From the NCBI RefSeq assembly GCF_037911135.1, contig NZ_JBBLYU010000005.1, positions 161,790 through 225,789 on the forward strand: DNA of 64,000 bases, given 5' to 3'. Position 1 is the first letter of the stretch. Each line of letters opens with the position of its first letter. The translations under genes were made by a program, and so were the position numbers. Under the pieces are notes generated by a model, which worked only from the letters and a program-made list of their open reading frames with translations, was not told the origin of the DNA and did no database searches. Source of the DNA: Phaeobacter sp. A36a-5a (GTDB taxonomy: Bacteria > Pseudomonadota > Alphaproteobacteria > Rhodobacterales > Rhodobacteraceae). Below are positions 17,326 to 26,302 of this stretch, piece after piece.

Positions 17326-18549
17326 TCAGGTTTCAAAGCTACGGGGAGCAACCACCTGTTCCATCAGCGCATTGTTCCAGGCCCCATCGACCACAAAATG
17401 CGCTGTGGCGCCCAGTAGAACCGCCTCGATCAGATTGTGGTTCACATAGGCATAAACGCCGGGTTGTTCGAAGGTATACATCGCCGCCATGGCACTTCCG
17501 CCGCGCACGAACCAGCTCTCGATGCCAGTCAGCGGCGCATCTGTGAACGACCCTGTTTCCCACACATAGTTACCATGCCCACCAATCAGGTGCGGACGCG
17601 AGTCGCGATTGGCCTGATTGTGGATCATCAGAACGGTCTCACCGACTTTGGCCCGCAGGGCGTTTTCACCCGTCAGCGCGCCAACCGCACCATTGAACAC
17701 GGAATGGGTCGGCACCAGAGTGCGCATCGCTTCGATACTGTCGGCGTAGTCGTCACCGGCCAAATCGTAGGTCCGGTAATCGCCGTTTTCATCCATCGGC
17801 AGATAGTAATCCTGCTCGCCGATATAGGCGATACTGTCATAGCGCAGCGGGTTACCCTCACCGTCTTTCAGACCATCGCGCGGCAGCACCATAATGGCAC
17901 CATTCATACCATGCGTGACATGATAGGGGATCATCGCGCCGCCCGGCGCACAGTGATAGGTGAAGCAGCCGGCCTTGGTTGCCTTCCAGCGCAAGACGGT
18001 TTCTTCGCCGGGGAAGACATGGGTCAGACCGCCTCCGCCCAACGCCCCTGTCGAGGCATGGAAGTCGATATTGTGCTCCATCTGGCTATCGGTCGGATTG
18101 CGCAAAGTGAGTTCGACGTAGTCGCCTTCATGCACGATAATCAGCGGACCGGGGACCGACCCGTTGTAGGTCAACGCCCAGATTTCGGCGCCGGTATCCT
18201 CATCCACAACCATCAGTCGTTCTTCTGTGATCAACTCGATCTCGACGATTTTCGGACCACCGGTTGCGACCTGCTCGTGCTTGGGGGCAAAGGGAGGTGC
18301 AACCAGTTCCTGTTTGACGCGGGTATAGCCGGAGAGATCAACCGGCGCCGCCTCGGCCTGAGCCTGTGCTTCGGCCTGAATGAACCGTGGCGCCGCGCCG
18401 CGCAGTGGCGGAACAGCGGCCCGACGAGCTGCACCATTCGCCGCGGATGCCAGTCCGCCGGTCAGGGCCGCAGCACTCGCCAGAACTGTCCCACGCAAAA
18501 CGTTGCGACGGCTTGTGGGTGCAAGTCCGGGATTGAAGCGTTTGGTCAT
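17326..18549 (-). CDS. nirK: Copper-containing nitrite reductase NirK
   Basis: Periplasmic enzyme that reduces nitrite to nitric oxide. The 407-aa precursor has a twin-arginine-type signal (SRRNVLRG followed by a hydrophobic stretch). Two cupredoxin domains follow. The segment from [14 protein letters not shown] to [27 protein letters not shown] supplies His, Cys, His and Met of the type 1 copper site and two His of the type 2 site; the third type 2 His is in the C-terminal domain (near [11 protein letters not shown]). AAGGAG lies just upstream of the ATG at 18549. An NnrR-type box lies about 180 bp upstream. nirV follows in the same operon. Confidence 0.97.
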   Translation of the reverse strand: MTKRFNPGLAPTSRRNVLRGTVLASAAALTGGLASAANGAARRAAVPPLRGAAPRFIQAEAQAQAEAAPVDLSGYTRVKQELVAPPFAPKHEQVATGGPKIVEIELITEERLMVVDEDTGAEIWALTYNGSVPGPLIIVHEGDYVELTLRNPTDSQMEHNIDFHASTGALGGGGLTHVFPGEETVLRWKATKAGCFTYHCAPGGAMIPYHVTHGMNGAIMVLPRDGLKDGEGNPLRYDSIAYIGEQDYYLPMDENGDYRTYDLAGDDYADSIEAMRTLVPTHSVFNGAVGALTGENALRAKVGETVLMIHNQANRDSRPHLIGGHGNYVWETGSFTDAPLTGIESWFVRGGSAMAAMYTFEQPGVYAYVNHNLIEAVLLGATAHFVVDGAWNNALMEQVVAPRSFET

Positions 18550-18725
18550 TGTCACTCTCCTTATCATTCGATCAGCCCAAAATCGGCGGGCGTTGTGAGT
18601 GGAATAGGGGTCTCCGGCCGCTCAGGGGCGGAGGCGTCCTTTCCTGCGCCGATGCAGCCGGAAGACAGCGCATCCCGCAGGTCTTGGTGTCGCGATTAAT
18701 CTAGCTCGTCACACCCGACAGAACT

Positions 18726-18739
18726 TTGCGGCAGCGCAA
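18726..18739. promoter_or_regulatory. NnrR/FNR-type box between nirK and nnrR
   Basis: TTGCG-GCAG-CGCAA, a perfect 14-bp dyad with outer T/A extending it to 16 or more. It matches the TTGCG-N4-CACAA pattern known for NnrR-controlled nirK and nor promoters in Rhodobacter. It lies in the 296-bp divergent gap and could serve nirK and the regulator itself. Confidence 0.75.
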
Positions 18740-18845
18740 AGACGGCGCGGCTTTTTGGCTGCGAGAGCGGCAACAGACTAAAGACATGGGTGACCATCAC
18801 CGCGATATCGCGATAGGATGAACCAGTTCCTTGTTCGGAGATGCC

Positions 18846-19535
18846 GTGCGCCACCTACATGAAAGCCTGCTTCGACCGCTGCCGCCCTTCTCGCAGCTGG
18901 AGGATATCCAGATCCGCAGAATTCTTGATCAGGCAAGCAGCCGCGGCCTCGGACCCGGAGAGACCATCTTTGAAGAAGGGGCGCCTGCTGATCGCTTCTA
19001 CCTGCTTCTGGACGGCACCATCCGCGTCGTCAGGATCACCAGCGACGGCGATCAGGTCACCTCTCTCCACATCCCATCCGGGCAGCTCTTCGGTATCGCC
19101 AAGGCATTGGGACAGGACCGCTACCCTGCAACGGCTTTGACCGCCAGTGAGGCGCTGATCCTGTCATGGCCGACCTCGCTGTGGAACAGCTTCACCGCTG
19201 ACTACCCGGGCTTTGCAACTGAGACATATAAAACTGTCGGCGCCCGGGTGGGTGAGATGAACACCCGCATCATGGAAATGTCGACCCAGCATGTCGAACA
19301 GCGCATCGCCCGTGCGCTGCTGCGGCTGATCAATCAATCCGGTGTCAAGGTGGCCGAGGGCATCGAGATCGGATTTCCGATCACCCGCCAGGATGTATCT
19401 GAACTGACCGGCACCACGCTGCACACGGTCAGCCGCCTGCTGAGTGCCTGGGAAAAAGACGGCATGGTCAGCAGTAAACGCAAGAAGATCACAATCTGTG
19501 ATCCGCATCGACTGATGCTGCTCAGCGATCCCTGA
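18846..19535 (+). CDS. nnrR: NnrR-type Crp/Fnr regulator of nitrite/nitric oxide respiration
   Basis: A Crp/Fnr-family activator of about 229 aa with a cyclic-nucleotide-binding-like sensor domain (GETIFEEGAPADRFYLLLDG...), a dimer helix, and a C-terminal winged helix (ITRQDVSELTGTTLHTVSRLLSAWEKDG). The N-terminal Cys cluster of FNR is absent, which fits NO-sensing NnrR/DNR proteins. I chose the GTG at 18846 because GGAG lies 5 nt upstream; a TTG at 18831 in frame is also possible. It is divergent from nirK and next to norCBQD, each with a TTGCG-N4-CGCAA box, so it very probably controls both. Confidence 0.9.
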   Translation: MRHLHESLLRPLPPFSQLEDIQIRRILDQASSRGLGPGETIFEEGAPADRFYLLLDGTIRVVRITSDGDQVTSLHIPSGQLFGIAKALGQDRYPATALTASEALILSWPTSLWNSFTADYPGFATETYKTVGARVGEMNTRIMEMSTQHVEQRIARALLRLINQSGVKVAEGIEIGFPITRQDVSELTGTTLHTVSRLLSAWEKDGMVSSKRKKITICDPHRLMLLSDP

Positions 19536-19590
19536 TCGCGCGGCGGGTCGGCTTGCCTGCCTAGCGTCATCGCTGGCCGCAGGAACCGAC

Positions 19591-19821
19591 TTAACCCCGG
19601 TCGCCGCGAGCCAAGCGAACTGCCTCAGCCAGTTCGAGGCGAAACATATCCTCGTTAAGGTGATATTCGGCGCAGGCCTCTGCAACCGAATGAAATGGGC
19701 TGACCATGCAGCCGACGCACAACATGCCATGATCCATGAAAACCCGCAGTGTTTCCGGCCAGGTGGTCAGCAGCACGTCAAGCGGCAGGTCAGGGTCATC
19801 CAGTTTTGGTGGCAATTTCAC
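19591..19821 (-). CDS. DUF1858 redox-disulfide protein
   Basis: A 76-aa protein of the DUF1858 (hybrid-cluster-protein-associated redox disulfide) family: the motif MLCVGCMVSPFHSVAEAC gives a C-x2-C pair and a further Cys. It starts with GTG, with GAGAGGACAG upstream. It is divergent from norC with an NnrR box between them, so it is probably induced with nitric oxide reductase. A role in thiol or Fe-S chemistry under nitrosative stress is inferred from family and context. Confidence 0.85.
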   Translation of the reverse strand: MKLPPKLDDPDLPLDVLLTTWPETLRVFMDHGMLCVGCMVSPFHSVAEACAEYHLNEDMFRLELAEAVRLARGDRG

Positions 19822-19872
19822 AAGCCTGTCCTCTCTTCGATATCACGCTAACAGCCGCAATCGCGCCGAACC

Positions 19873-19886
19873 TTGCGCTTGCGCAA
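19873..19886. promoter_or_regulatory. NnrR/FNR-type box upstream of norC
   Basis: TTGCG-CTTG-CGCAA, a perfect 14-bp dyad of the same form as the box at 18726-18739. Its centre is about 69 bp before the norC start, so a class II promoter would place the transcript start about 28 bp before the ATG. It is also about 58 bp from the divergent DUF1858 start. Confidence 0.78.
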
Positions 19887-19948
19887 CCTTTGCCGCTGCG
19901 CCGCGCGCTATCACCGGATGATCAGCAACTGCCGGAAAGGGCCAAGCC

Positions 19949-20401
19949 ATGGCTGAATTTCTGACCAAGTCGCGGGCGCGCAATGTGTTCTACGGAGGGT
20001 CAATCTTCTTCGTCGTCGTGTTTATTGGCATGACCGTGCACAGCCACCGCTACGTCGTGACCACCTCGACCGCAGGAATGCCCCTGACCGAAGAGGTCAG
20101 CCTCGGCAAACGTGTCTGGGAGCGTCACTCCTGCATCAACTGTCACACGCTGCACGGCGAAGGTGCCTATTTTGCCCCCGAAGTCGGCAATGTCATGACC
20201 CGCTGGGGCGTTCAGGACGAACCGGAAGAGGCCTTCGAGACACTGAAGAACTGGATGGAGAGCCAGCCCAGCGGTGTCGAGGGTCGCCGTCAGATGCCGT
20301 ATTTCCAACTCACCGACGAAGAGATCCGGGGCCTGGCCGAATTTCTGCGATGGGCCGATCAGACCGACACTCAGGGCTGGCCGCCCAATGACGCGGGCTA
20401 A
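19949..20401 (+). CDS. norC: Nitric oxide reductase cytochrome c subunit NorC
   Basis: The 150-aa membrane-anchored cytochrome c subunit of nitric oxide reductase. It has one N-terminal membrane helix (about residues 14-32) and a single haem c site CINCH near residue 63; the Met ligand is probably in QMPYF near residue 118. It passes electrons to NorB in the periplasm. GGAAAGGGCC precedes the ATG. It is the first gene of norCBQD with the NnrR box upstream. Confidence 0.97.
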   Translation: MAEFLTKSRARNVFYGGSIFFVVVFIGMTVHSHRYVVTTSTAGMPLTEEVSLGKRVWERHSCINCHTLHGEGAYFAPEVGNVMTRWGVQDEPEEAFETLKNWMESQPSGVEGRRQMPYFQLTDEEIRGLAEFLRWADQTDTQGWPPNDAG

Positions 20402-20413
20402 GGGAGAGACACA

Positions 20414-21772
20414 ATGAAATATCAATCTCAGAAGGTCGCTCAGGCCTATTTCATCTGCGCTCTGGCGCTGTTCGGAATTCAGGTGATCGGCGGGCTATTG
20501 GCAGGCTGGATCTATGTCGCCCCCAATTTCCTGTCCGAGCTTCTGCCGTTCAACATCATTCGCATGATCCACACCAACGCGCTGATCGTCTGGCTGTTGC
20601 TTGGGTTCTTTGGCGCTGCCTATTTCCTGATCCCTGAGGAATCCGAACGGGAGATCTTCTCGGTCAAACTTGCCTATCTGCAACTTGCCATCCTGATGAT
20701 CGGCACACTTGGCGCTGTTGGCTCTTATCTGGTGGGCATCCACGGAGGGCGCGAATTTCTGGAGCAACCGCTCTGGGTGAAATTCGGCATCCTCGTGGCC
20801 GCGCTGATCTTCCTGTTCAATGTGTCGATGACCGTACTGGCGGGCAAGAAAACCGCAATTACCAACGTGCTCCTGATGGGCCTGTGGCTGCTGTCGCTGC
20901 TCTGGGTCTTTGCGTTTATCAACCCCGAGAACCTGTCCCTCGACAAAATGTACTGGTGGTTCGTCGTCCATCTCTGGGTCGAAGCGACCTGGGAACTGGT
21001 TATGGCGGCGATTCTGGCCTTCCTGCTGCTCAAGCTGACGGGCGTGGATCGTGAGGTGGTCGAAAAATGGCTCTATGTCATCGTTGCCACCGCGCTGTTC
21101 TCGGGCATTCTCGGCACCGGACATCACTTCTACTGGATTGGCCTGCCCGGCTACTGGCAGTGGATCGGCTCGATCTTCTCCACCTTTGAGGTGATCCCCT
21201 TCTTCCTGATGATGTCCTTTGCCTTTGTGATGGTCTGGAAGGGGCGCAAGAACCACCCCAACAAGGCCGCGCTTCTGTGGTCGCTGGGATCGAGCACCGT
21301 GGCGTTCTTTGGCGCCGGTGTCTGGGGGTTCCTTCATACCCTGCATGGTGTCAACTTCTACAGCCACGGCACTCAGATCACTGCTGCACATGGGCATCTG
21401 TCCTTCTACGGGGCCTATGTGGCGCTGAATCTCGCGGTCTTCACCTATGCCATGCCGATGCTGCGTGGGCGGGCACCCTATAACCAAGTCCTGAACATGG
21501 CGAGCTTCTGGCTGATGACCGGCGGCATGGCCTTCATGACCTTCGTCCTCACCTTTGCTGGCACCATCCAGACCCATATGCAGCGCGTCATTGGCGACTA
21601 CTACATGGATGTTCAGGATAGTTTGGCGATTTTCTACCTGATGCGGTTTGGCGCCGGGGCCGCCGTTGTGATTGGCGCTCTCCTGTTCATCTATGCGCTG
21701 CTCGTGGTGCGTCGGGACGAGCTGATCGCACCGGGCCCGGTCCATGAGACCAGCACCATCGCAGGAGAATAG
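20414..21772 (+). CDS. norB: Nitric oxide reductase catalytic subunit NorB
   Basis: Catalytic subunit of cytochrome c-dependent nitric oxide reductase, reducing 2 NO to N2O in the inner membrane. The 452-aa protein has about 12 membrane helices and the conserved haem and FeB ligands: His in MIHTN (residue 53), HLWVEATWE, GTGHHFYW, and HGHLSFYGAY. Conserved Glu in VEATWE and FSTFEV are also present. It follows norC by 12 nt. Length and motifs indicate a short-chain cNor type and not the quinol-linked type. Confidence 0.97.
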   Translation: MKYQSQKVAQAYFICALALFGIQVIGGLLAGWIYVAPNFLSELLPFNIIRMIHTNALIVWLLLGFFGAAYFLIPEESEREIFSVKLAYLQLAILMIGTLGAVGSYLVGIHGGREFLEQPLWVKFGILVAALIFLFNVSMTVLAGKKTAITNVLLMGLWLLSLLWVFAFINPENLSLDKMYWWFVVHLWVEATWELVMAAILAFLLLKLTGVDREVVEKWLYVIVATALFSGILGTGHHFYWIGLPGYWQWIGSIFSTFEVIPFFLMMSFAFVMVWKGRKNHPNKAALLWSLGSSTVAFFGAGVWGFLHTLHGVNFYSHGTQITAAHGHLSFYGAYVALNLAVFTYAMPMLRGRAPYNQVLNMASFWLMTGGMAFMTFVLTFAGTIQTHMQRVIGDYYMDVQDSLAIFYLMRFGAGAAVVIGALLFIYALLVVRRDELIAPGPVHETSTIAGE

Positions 21773-21774
21773 CC

Positions 21775-22569
21775 ATGAATATGCAAACCCCCTGCGCGAT
21801 CCCGCACTACTCTGAAATTGCAGTAGAATGCACCCTGTTCGAAACCGCATACAGCCAGGGTCTCCCCCTTCTGCTAAAGGGGCCAACCGGCTGCGGCAAA
21901 ACACGTTTCGTCGAACATATGGCCGCCCGGCTCGGCCGTCCGCTATACACTGTGGCCTGCCACGATGACCTCTCGGCCGCCGACCTGATTGGCCGCTACC
22001 TGCTGAAGGGCGGCGACACCCAATGGGTCGACGGACCACTGACCCGGGCTGTCCGAGAAGGCGGGATCTGCTATCTCGATGAGGTCGTCGAGGCGCGCAA
22101 GGATGTGACAGTTGTGCTGCACCCTCTGACAGACAACCGCCGCAGGCTGATGATCGACCGCACCGGAGAAGAGCTGGTGGCGCCGCCAGGCTTCATGCTG
22201 GTCGCCTCCTACAATCCGGGCTACCAGAACGTGCTAAAGCGTCTCAAACCCTCAACACGTCAGCGCTTTCTCTCAGCCAGCTTCGACTTCCCGCACCCGC
22301 AGGCGGAAATCGCCATCGTTGCGCAGGAAAGCGGCCTGGATCCGTCCCGTGTTCAGCCTCTGGTCCGGCTGGCCGGGCACATCCGGTCGCTGTCGGGCAT
22401 GGATCTTGAGGAAGGTGTCTCGACCCGGCTGCTGATCTACACCGCCAGCCTGATCCAAAGCGGCATGGCGATAGAAGCGGCACTGGACGCCGCGATCATC
22501 GAGCCCCTCACCGATGAAGAGGATATCAAACAAGCGCTGCGCGATCTGATCGCCACGATCTACGGGTAG
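21775..22569 (+). CDS. norQ: NorQ, MoxR-type AAA+ ATPase for nitric oxide reductase
   Basis: A 264-aa AAA+ ATPase with Walker A GPTGCGKT (about residues 37-44), Walker B ICYLDEV and a sensor segment LVASYNPGYQN. With NorD it inserts or activates the FeB centre of NorB, as known for this family. The ATG lies 2 nt after the norB stop, with AGGAGAA inside the norB end. Confidence 0.95.
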   Translation: MNMQTPCAIPHYSEIAVECTLFETAYSQGLPLLLKGPTGCGKTRFVEHMAARLGRPLYTVACHDDLSAADLIGRYLLKGGDTQWVDGPLTRAVREGGICYLDEVVEARKDVTVVLHPLTDNRRRLMIDRTGEELVAPPGFMLVASYNPGYQNVLKRLKPSTRQRFLSASFDFPHPQAEIAIVAQESGLDPSRVQPLVRLAGHIRSLSGMDLEEGVSTRLLIYTASLIQSGMAIEAALDAAIIEPLTDEEDIKQALRDLIATIYG

Positions 22570-22573
22570 CGCC

Positions 22574-24511
22574 ATGAAATTGCTCGACCTGATGGAGCCG
22601 GAGGAAACTGTTGGCAACCTCTGGCACGATATGGCCAGCAATCTCGCCGGTGAGGTCGCAACGGATGGTGAAATTCTATCTGCTGCGGCCTGCCGGTTGC
22701 AGGACCTGCGGCGCAGCCTTGCCGTCCTGTTTCGCGCCTTGGGGGGAACTGCCTCTGTGGAATTGGTCGAAACCCCCGCTACCGTCGCGCAGCATCGTCG
22801 CTCCTTCGGCCATCGGATCGCCGCTGACCGGCTGCGTGAATATATCCCCTGCTATGACGGCACGCGGCTGGCCCTGCCGCCGGTGATCGCCTGCTTTCCC
22901 AGCTACGATCTGAACCGGGCCGCCTATTTCTGGCTTGTTGCGCTGGCGGCGGCAACCGATCCAGCAGAACTGCACCCGCGCGCCGACATGCCTGCGCAAG
23001 CGCTGGACATGGCCCGGATTCGGGCCAACATTGCCGCCAGCAGGCGGGCTGCCGAACATTGTCCGGGCCTGCGGCCCGCTTATCTCCGGATGGCCACTTT
23101 ATGTGTGACACAGCGCCAATCACGACCGTTGCATACGGCCGAACGCGCAGTGGCAGAGCAGATCGTCGCCGCCCTGTCGTTGGATCCTTGGGCCATGGCG
23201 ACCGACTGGGGCGAATTCACTCCCTCGACAGACAGCAGCAGGTCCCAAAGATACATGCCCTTCGCTCCGGTGCCGATCTGGCTGCGCTATTCCTCCCCCG
23301 AGAGTTCCGCCTCGGCTGCGGCCGATCCTGATGACCAAAGGACGCCACTGGCCGCCGCCACCATGAGCCAACGCAAGCTCGGCGTGCGTGCAGACCAGGA
23401 GCAGGCCCGTCGCCAGGACAGCTTCATCCTGCACCGATTTGAATCAATCCTGTCCTGGGTCGAGTCCATGAACATCAACCGAAGCGTTGATGACGACGAT
23501 CCGGACAATGCCCAGAAAGCCGCCGAGGATCAGGATCTGATAATTCTGACCAAACACGACCGCCGCCTTGCCTCGCGGCTTCGACTGCATTTGGACCTGT
23601 CGCCCGCAGATGCCGAACACGAACGGTTGAGCGCTGAATTCACCTATCCCGAATGGAACCATCGTAGCCAAAGCGAGATGGCGGATCATTGCCGCGTGCT
23701 GGAGGCCGCAGCGCAGCCTGAAACCACACGTCCCTTCCGCCCCGATCCGCGCCAGATCCGCAGCGTCCGTCGCCAGTTCGAGGCCCTGCGTCCACGCCGG
23801 ATCCTGCAACCGCGCCAGATCGACGGCGCCGAGCTGGATCTCGATGCGGTGATCAGCGCCCGGGCCGAGCTGGCCGCAACAGGGCGCGGCAGTGACCGGC
23901 TCTGGCAGAACACACGCCAGCAACAGCGGGATTTATCGGTCGCCTTTCTGATCGACACATCGCGTTCCACCGAGGCCGCAATTGCGGACAGCAGCGTGAT
24001 TGAGATTGCGCGCAATGCCATGGCGGCGCTTGCGTTCGGGATCGACGTGGGCGGCGACCGATTGGCGATCTGGGGGTTCTCCTCGCTCCGCCGCGATCGC
24101 GTTTTCCTGACCCGCTGCAAGGGGTTCGACACGCCGATGTCTGAGGACGTCACCGCCAATATCGGCGCGTTGCAACCGGGCCATTATACACGGCTTGGCG
24201 CCGCAATCCGCCACGTCAGCGCGCAGTTGGCAACGGAGCCGTCCAGCCGTAAGCTGCTGATTATCCTCACCGATGGCAAACCCAACGATCTGGACCATTA
24301 CGAAGGCCAGCATGGCATCGAAGACAGCCGCATGGCCGTTCGGACAGCCCGGCGCGCAGGCCAGCGCCTGCACGGCATCATCATCGACGAAGACGGTCAG
24401 GACTGGTTTGCCCGAATTTTCGGACGCGGCGGGTTTTCACTGCTGTCGGATCCCACACGGCTGACCCGCGCGCTGCCCGACATTTACCGAACACTCACAC
24501 AGGAGACCTGA
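22574..24511 (+). CDS. norD: NorD, von Willebrand factor A protein for nitric oxide reductase
   Basis: A 645-aa cytoplasmic partner of NorQ. The C-terminal third (about residues 455-640) is a vWA domain with the metal-site pattern DTSRS, and ILTDGKPND further on. The N-terminal two thirds are helical and variable. It begins 4 nt after norQ. Length is typical. Needed for active NorBC in known systems. Confidence 0.95.
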   Translation: MKLLDLMEPEETVGNLWHDMASNLAGEVATDGEILSAAACRLQDLRRSLAVLFRALGGTASVELVETPATVAQHRRSFGHRIAADRLREYIPCYDGTRLALPPVIACFPSYDLNRAAYFWLVALAAATDPAELHPRADMPAQALDMARIRANIAASRRAAEHCPGLRPAYLRMATLCVTQRQSRPLHTAERAVAEQIVAALSLDPWAMATDWGEFTPSTDSSRSQRYMPFAPVPIWLRYSSPESSASAAADPDDQRTPLAAATMSQRKLGVRADQEQARRQDSFILHRFESILSWVESMNINRSVDDDDPDNAQKAAEDQDLIILTKHDRRLASRLRLHLDLSPADAEHERLSAEFTYPEWNHRSQSEMADHCRVLEAAAQPETTRPFRPDPRQIRSVRRQFEALRPRRILQPRQIDGAELDLDAVISARAELAATGRGSDRLWQNTRQQQRDLSVAFLIDTSRSTEAAIADSSVIEIARNAMAALAFGIDVGGDRLAIWGFSSLRRDRVFLTRCKGFDTPMSEDVTANIGALQPGHYTRLGAAIRHVSAQLATEPSSRKLLIILTDGKPNDLDHYEGQHGIEDSRMAVRTARRAGQRLHGIIIDEDGQDWFARIFGRGGFSLLSDPTRLTRALPDIYRTLTQET

Positions 24512-24512
24512 C

Positions 24513-24695
24513 ATGCGCCGTATCTTGCTCATCCTATCCTGCGCCGCGACCGTCGCTTCGCCCGCCATGGCCAAGGGCTTTGACCGGCCTGTTCCGCACG
24601 CGCAATCGGCAACTGCCGAATTCTGGTTTGTACTGGCCTGCATCGCCTTGGTTATGGCGCTTGCGGCGGTGCACATGCTGGTGATGCGGCGATGA
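24513..24695 (+). CDS. Small membrane protein of the nor operon
   Basis: A 60-aa protein with a Sec-type signal or membrane segment (residues 3-20), a short polar loop, and a second membrane helix (about 36-57). It starts 1 nt after the norD stop and overlaps the next gene by ATGA. Small two-helix proteins (NorF-like) occur in nor clusters and support NOR assembly; this one is placed there by position and topology, not by recognised sequence. Confidence 0.75.
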   Translation: MRRILLILSCAATVASPAMAKGFDRPVPHAQSATAEFWFVLACIALVMALAAVHMLVMRR

Positions 24696-24931
24696 CTGCG
24701 CGAGCCGGTTGGTCGCGCTTGCGCATAACCGTCACACTCTACCCGTTTGGCGCCGGTGCGATGGCACTGAACGTATATTTCGCTGCTCTGATCACCAGCT
24801 GGCTGGGTCTGCCCGTTCTGGGCATATCCCCGTCGATCATCATAGGTGCGGTAATCGCCCTGCCCGCCACCTACGCCTTTGCCGGACATATCCGACACCT
24901 TATGGACAGCGCCGAAGTGCCGCAATCCTGA
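24692..24931 (+). CDS. Small two-helix membrane protein of the nor operon (possibly NnrT-like)
   Basis: A 79-aa protein with two membrane helices (about residues 12-36 and 44-65). It overlaps the previous gene by ATGA and precedes nnrS by 32 nt. In Rhodobacter, nnrS is accompanied by small genes nnrT and nnrU; this protein may correspond to NnrT, but the match is from position and memory only. Confidence 0.72.
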   Translation: MTARAGWSRLRITVTLYPFGAGAMALNVYFAALITSWLGLPVLGISPSIIIGAVIALPATYAFAGHIRHLMDSAEVPQS

Positions 24932-24963
24932 ACCTGTTACCCGAATACCAGCGGAGCTGACCC

Positions 24964-26187
24964 ATGGCCGTGACCACCAAGGCAGATGCCGGAAATTCCA
25001 CAACGACATTGCGCACCCCGCCGATACTCTCCTATGGTTTCCGGCCGTTTTTCCTGCTTGCGACGCTTTGGGCAGGACTGGCGATGATCGCCTGGATCGG
25101 GCTGCTCGGCGGAACGCTGACCCTACCGCTCAGGCTTGATCCTGTATCCTGGCACGCGAAGTCTTTTCTCTTTGGTTTCCTCAGCGCCGTTCTCGCGGGC
25201 TTTCTGCTTACCGCCGTGCCAAACTGGACCGGTCGCGCTCCGCTCACCGGAGGACCGCTGCTGGCACTGGTTCTGTTGTGGATGGCGGGACGTCTCGTGA
25301 CGCTATGTGGCGCATTTCTTCCGGTCTGGACCCTCACTCTGGTCGATGTGAGTTTTCCACTCATGCTTGGCGCCGTGGTCCTGCGCGAGATCATCGCAGG
25401 AAAGAACTGGCGCAACCTCGTCATCCTTCTATTGCTGGCTATACACGCATTGGCGCTGCTTCTGCTGCATCTGGAAACGGCTGCGGGCGGCTATCCCGCA
25501 CAGGGGTTGGGGCTGCGTCTGGGACTGGCCAACGCGATTGGAATGATCTGCCTGATCGGCGGACGTATCATCCCCAGTTTCACCCGGAACTGGTTGGTCA
25601 AACAGGGGGCTGATGTGCGCCCTGCGGATCCAATGCAATCTCTGGACAAAATCGCATTGGCACTCAGCCTGCCGACCTTGGCCATATGGGTTGCTGTACC
25701 AGATCACATCGCAGCCGCAGCGGCGCTGGCCATCTTTGGTGTTGCGCAGATGCTGCGACTGGTCCGCTGGCAGGGACATCACACAGGAGCGGAGCCACTG
25801 CTGGGCATTCTGCACCTGGCTTATGCAATGATCCCCATCGGCGCCCTCCTGATGGCCTCGATCCGGCTGCTGCGGCTGCCGCTGGATCCCGCATCCGCCC
25901 AGCATCTGTGGATGGCCGGGGCTATTGGCATAATGACGCTGGCCGTCATGATCCGCGCCACGCTCGGACATACCGGCCGCCCACTGGTCGCAGGAGCAGG
26001 CACCCGACTGCTCCTGTTGGCGATCATCATAGCCACCTTCGCGCGGCTTGTGGCGAACAGCGGGTCCGATATAGCGCATGAGCTCTATCTGATCTCGGCA
26101 ATCGCGTGGTGCATCGCCTTCTTCGGCTTCGCATTGCTCTTCGGACGGGCCCTGGTCTCCACCCGACGACCGGCGACGGACACCTAG
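24964..26187 (+). CDS. nnrS: NnrS-family haem-copper membrane protein
   Basis: A 407-aa integral membrane protein with about 12 helices, of the NnrS family, whose members bind haem and copper and protect against nitric oxide. Typical marks are PILSYGFRPFF near residue 20, WHAKSFLFGFLSAVLAGFLLTAVPNWTG near residue 65, and GGRIIPSFTRNW near residue 200. It ends the norCBQD operon and is probably induced by NnrR with it. Confidence 0.95.
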   Translation: MAVTTKADAGNSTTTLRTPPILSYGFRPFFLLATLWAGLAMIAWIGLLGGTLTLPLRLDPVSWHAKSFLFGFLSAVLAGFLLTAVPNWTGRAPLTGGPLLALVLLWMAGRLVTLCGAFLPVWTLTLVDVSFPLMLGAVVLREIIAGKNWRNLVILLLLAIHALALLLLHLETAAGGYPAQGLGLRLGLANAIGMICLIGGRIIPSFTRNWLVKQGADVRPADPMQSLDKIALALSLPTLAIWVAVPDHIAAAAALAIFGVAQMLRLVRWQGHHTGAEPLLGILHLAYAMIPIGALLMASIRLLRLPLDPASAQHLWMAGAIGIMTLAVMIRATLGHTGRPLVAGAGTRLLLLAIIIATFARLVANSGSDIAHELYLISAIAWCIAFFGFALLFGRALVSTRRPATDT

Positions 26188-26302
26188 CGCGACACCATCG
26201 TCGGGACTGTACCAACCTAGTGCAATGATTTTGCTCACAAAAGCTTAGGTAATACAGCAGAATCACTCGCCATCACGTCGCAGTCGAAGTAACACACTGC
26301 AC

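Noticed and set aside
17437..18699. Open frame of 420 codons antisense to nirK
   Set aside because: NirK has all copper ligands on the other strand; the antisense product has no protein-like features.
18818..18862. 14-codon frame (ATG at 18818) just before nnrR
   Set aside because: No good ribosome site, runs into nnrR in another frame, and has no coupling overlap; probably chance.
20495..22039. Open frame of 514 codons antisense to norB and norQ
   Set aside because: Very polar, Gln/Gly/His/Arg-rich complement of membrane helices; norB and norQ are certain.
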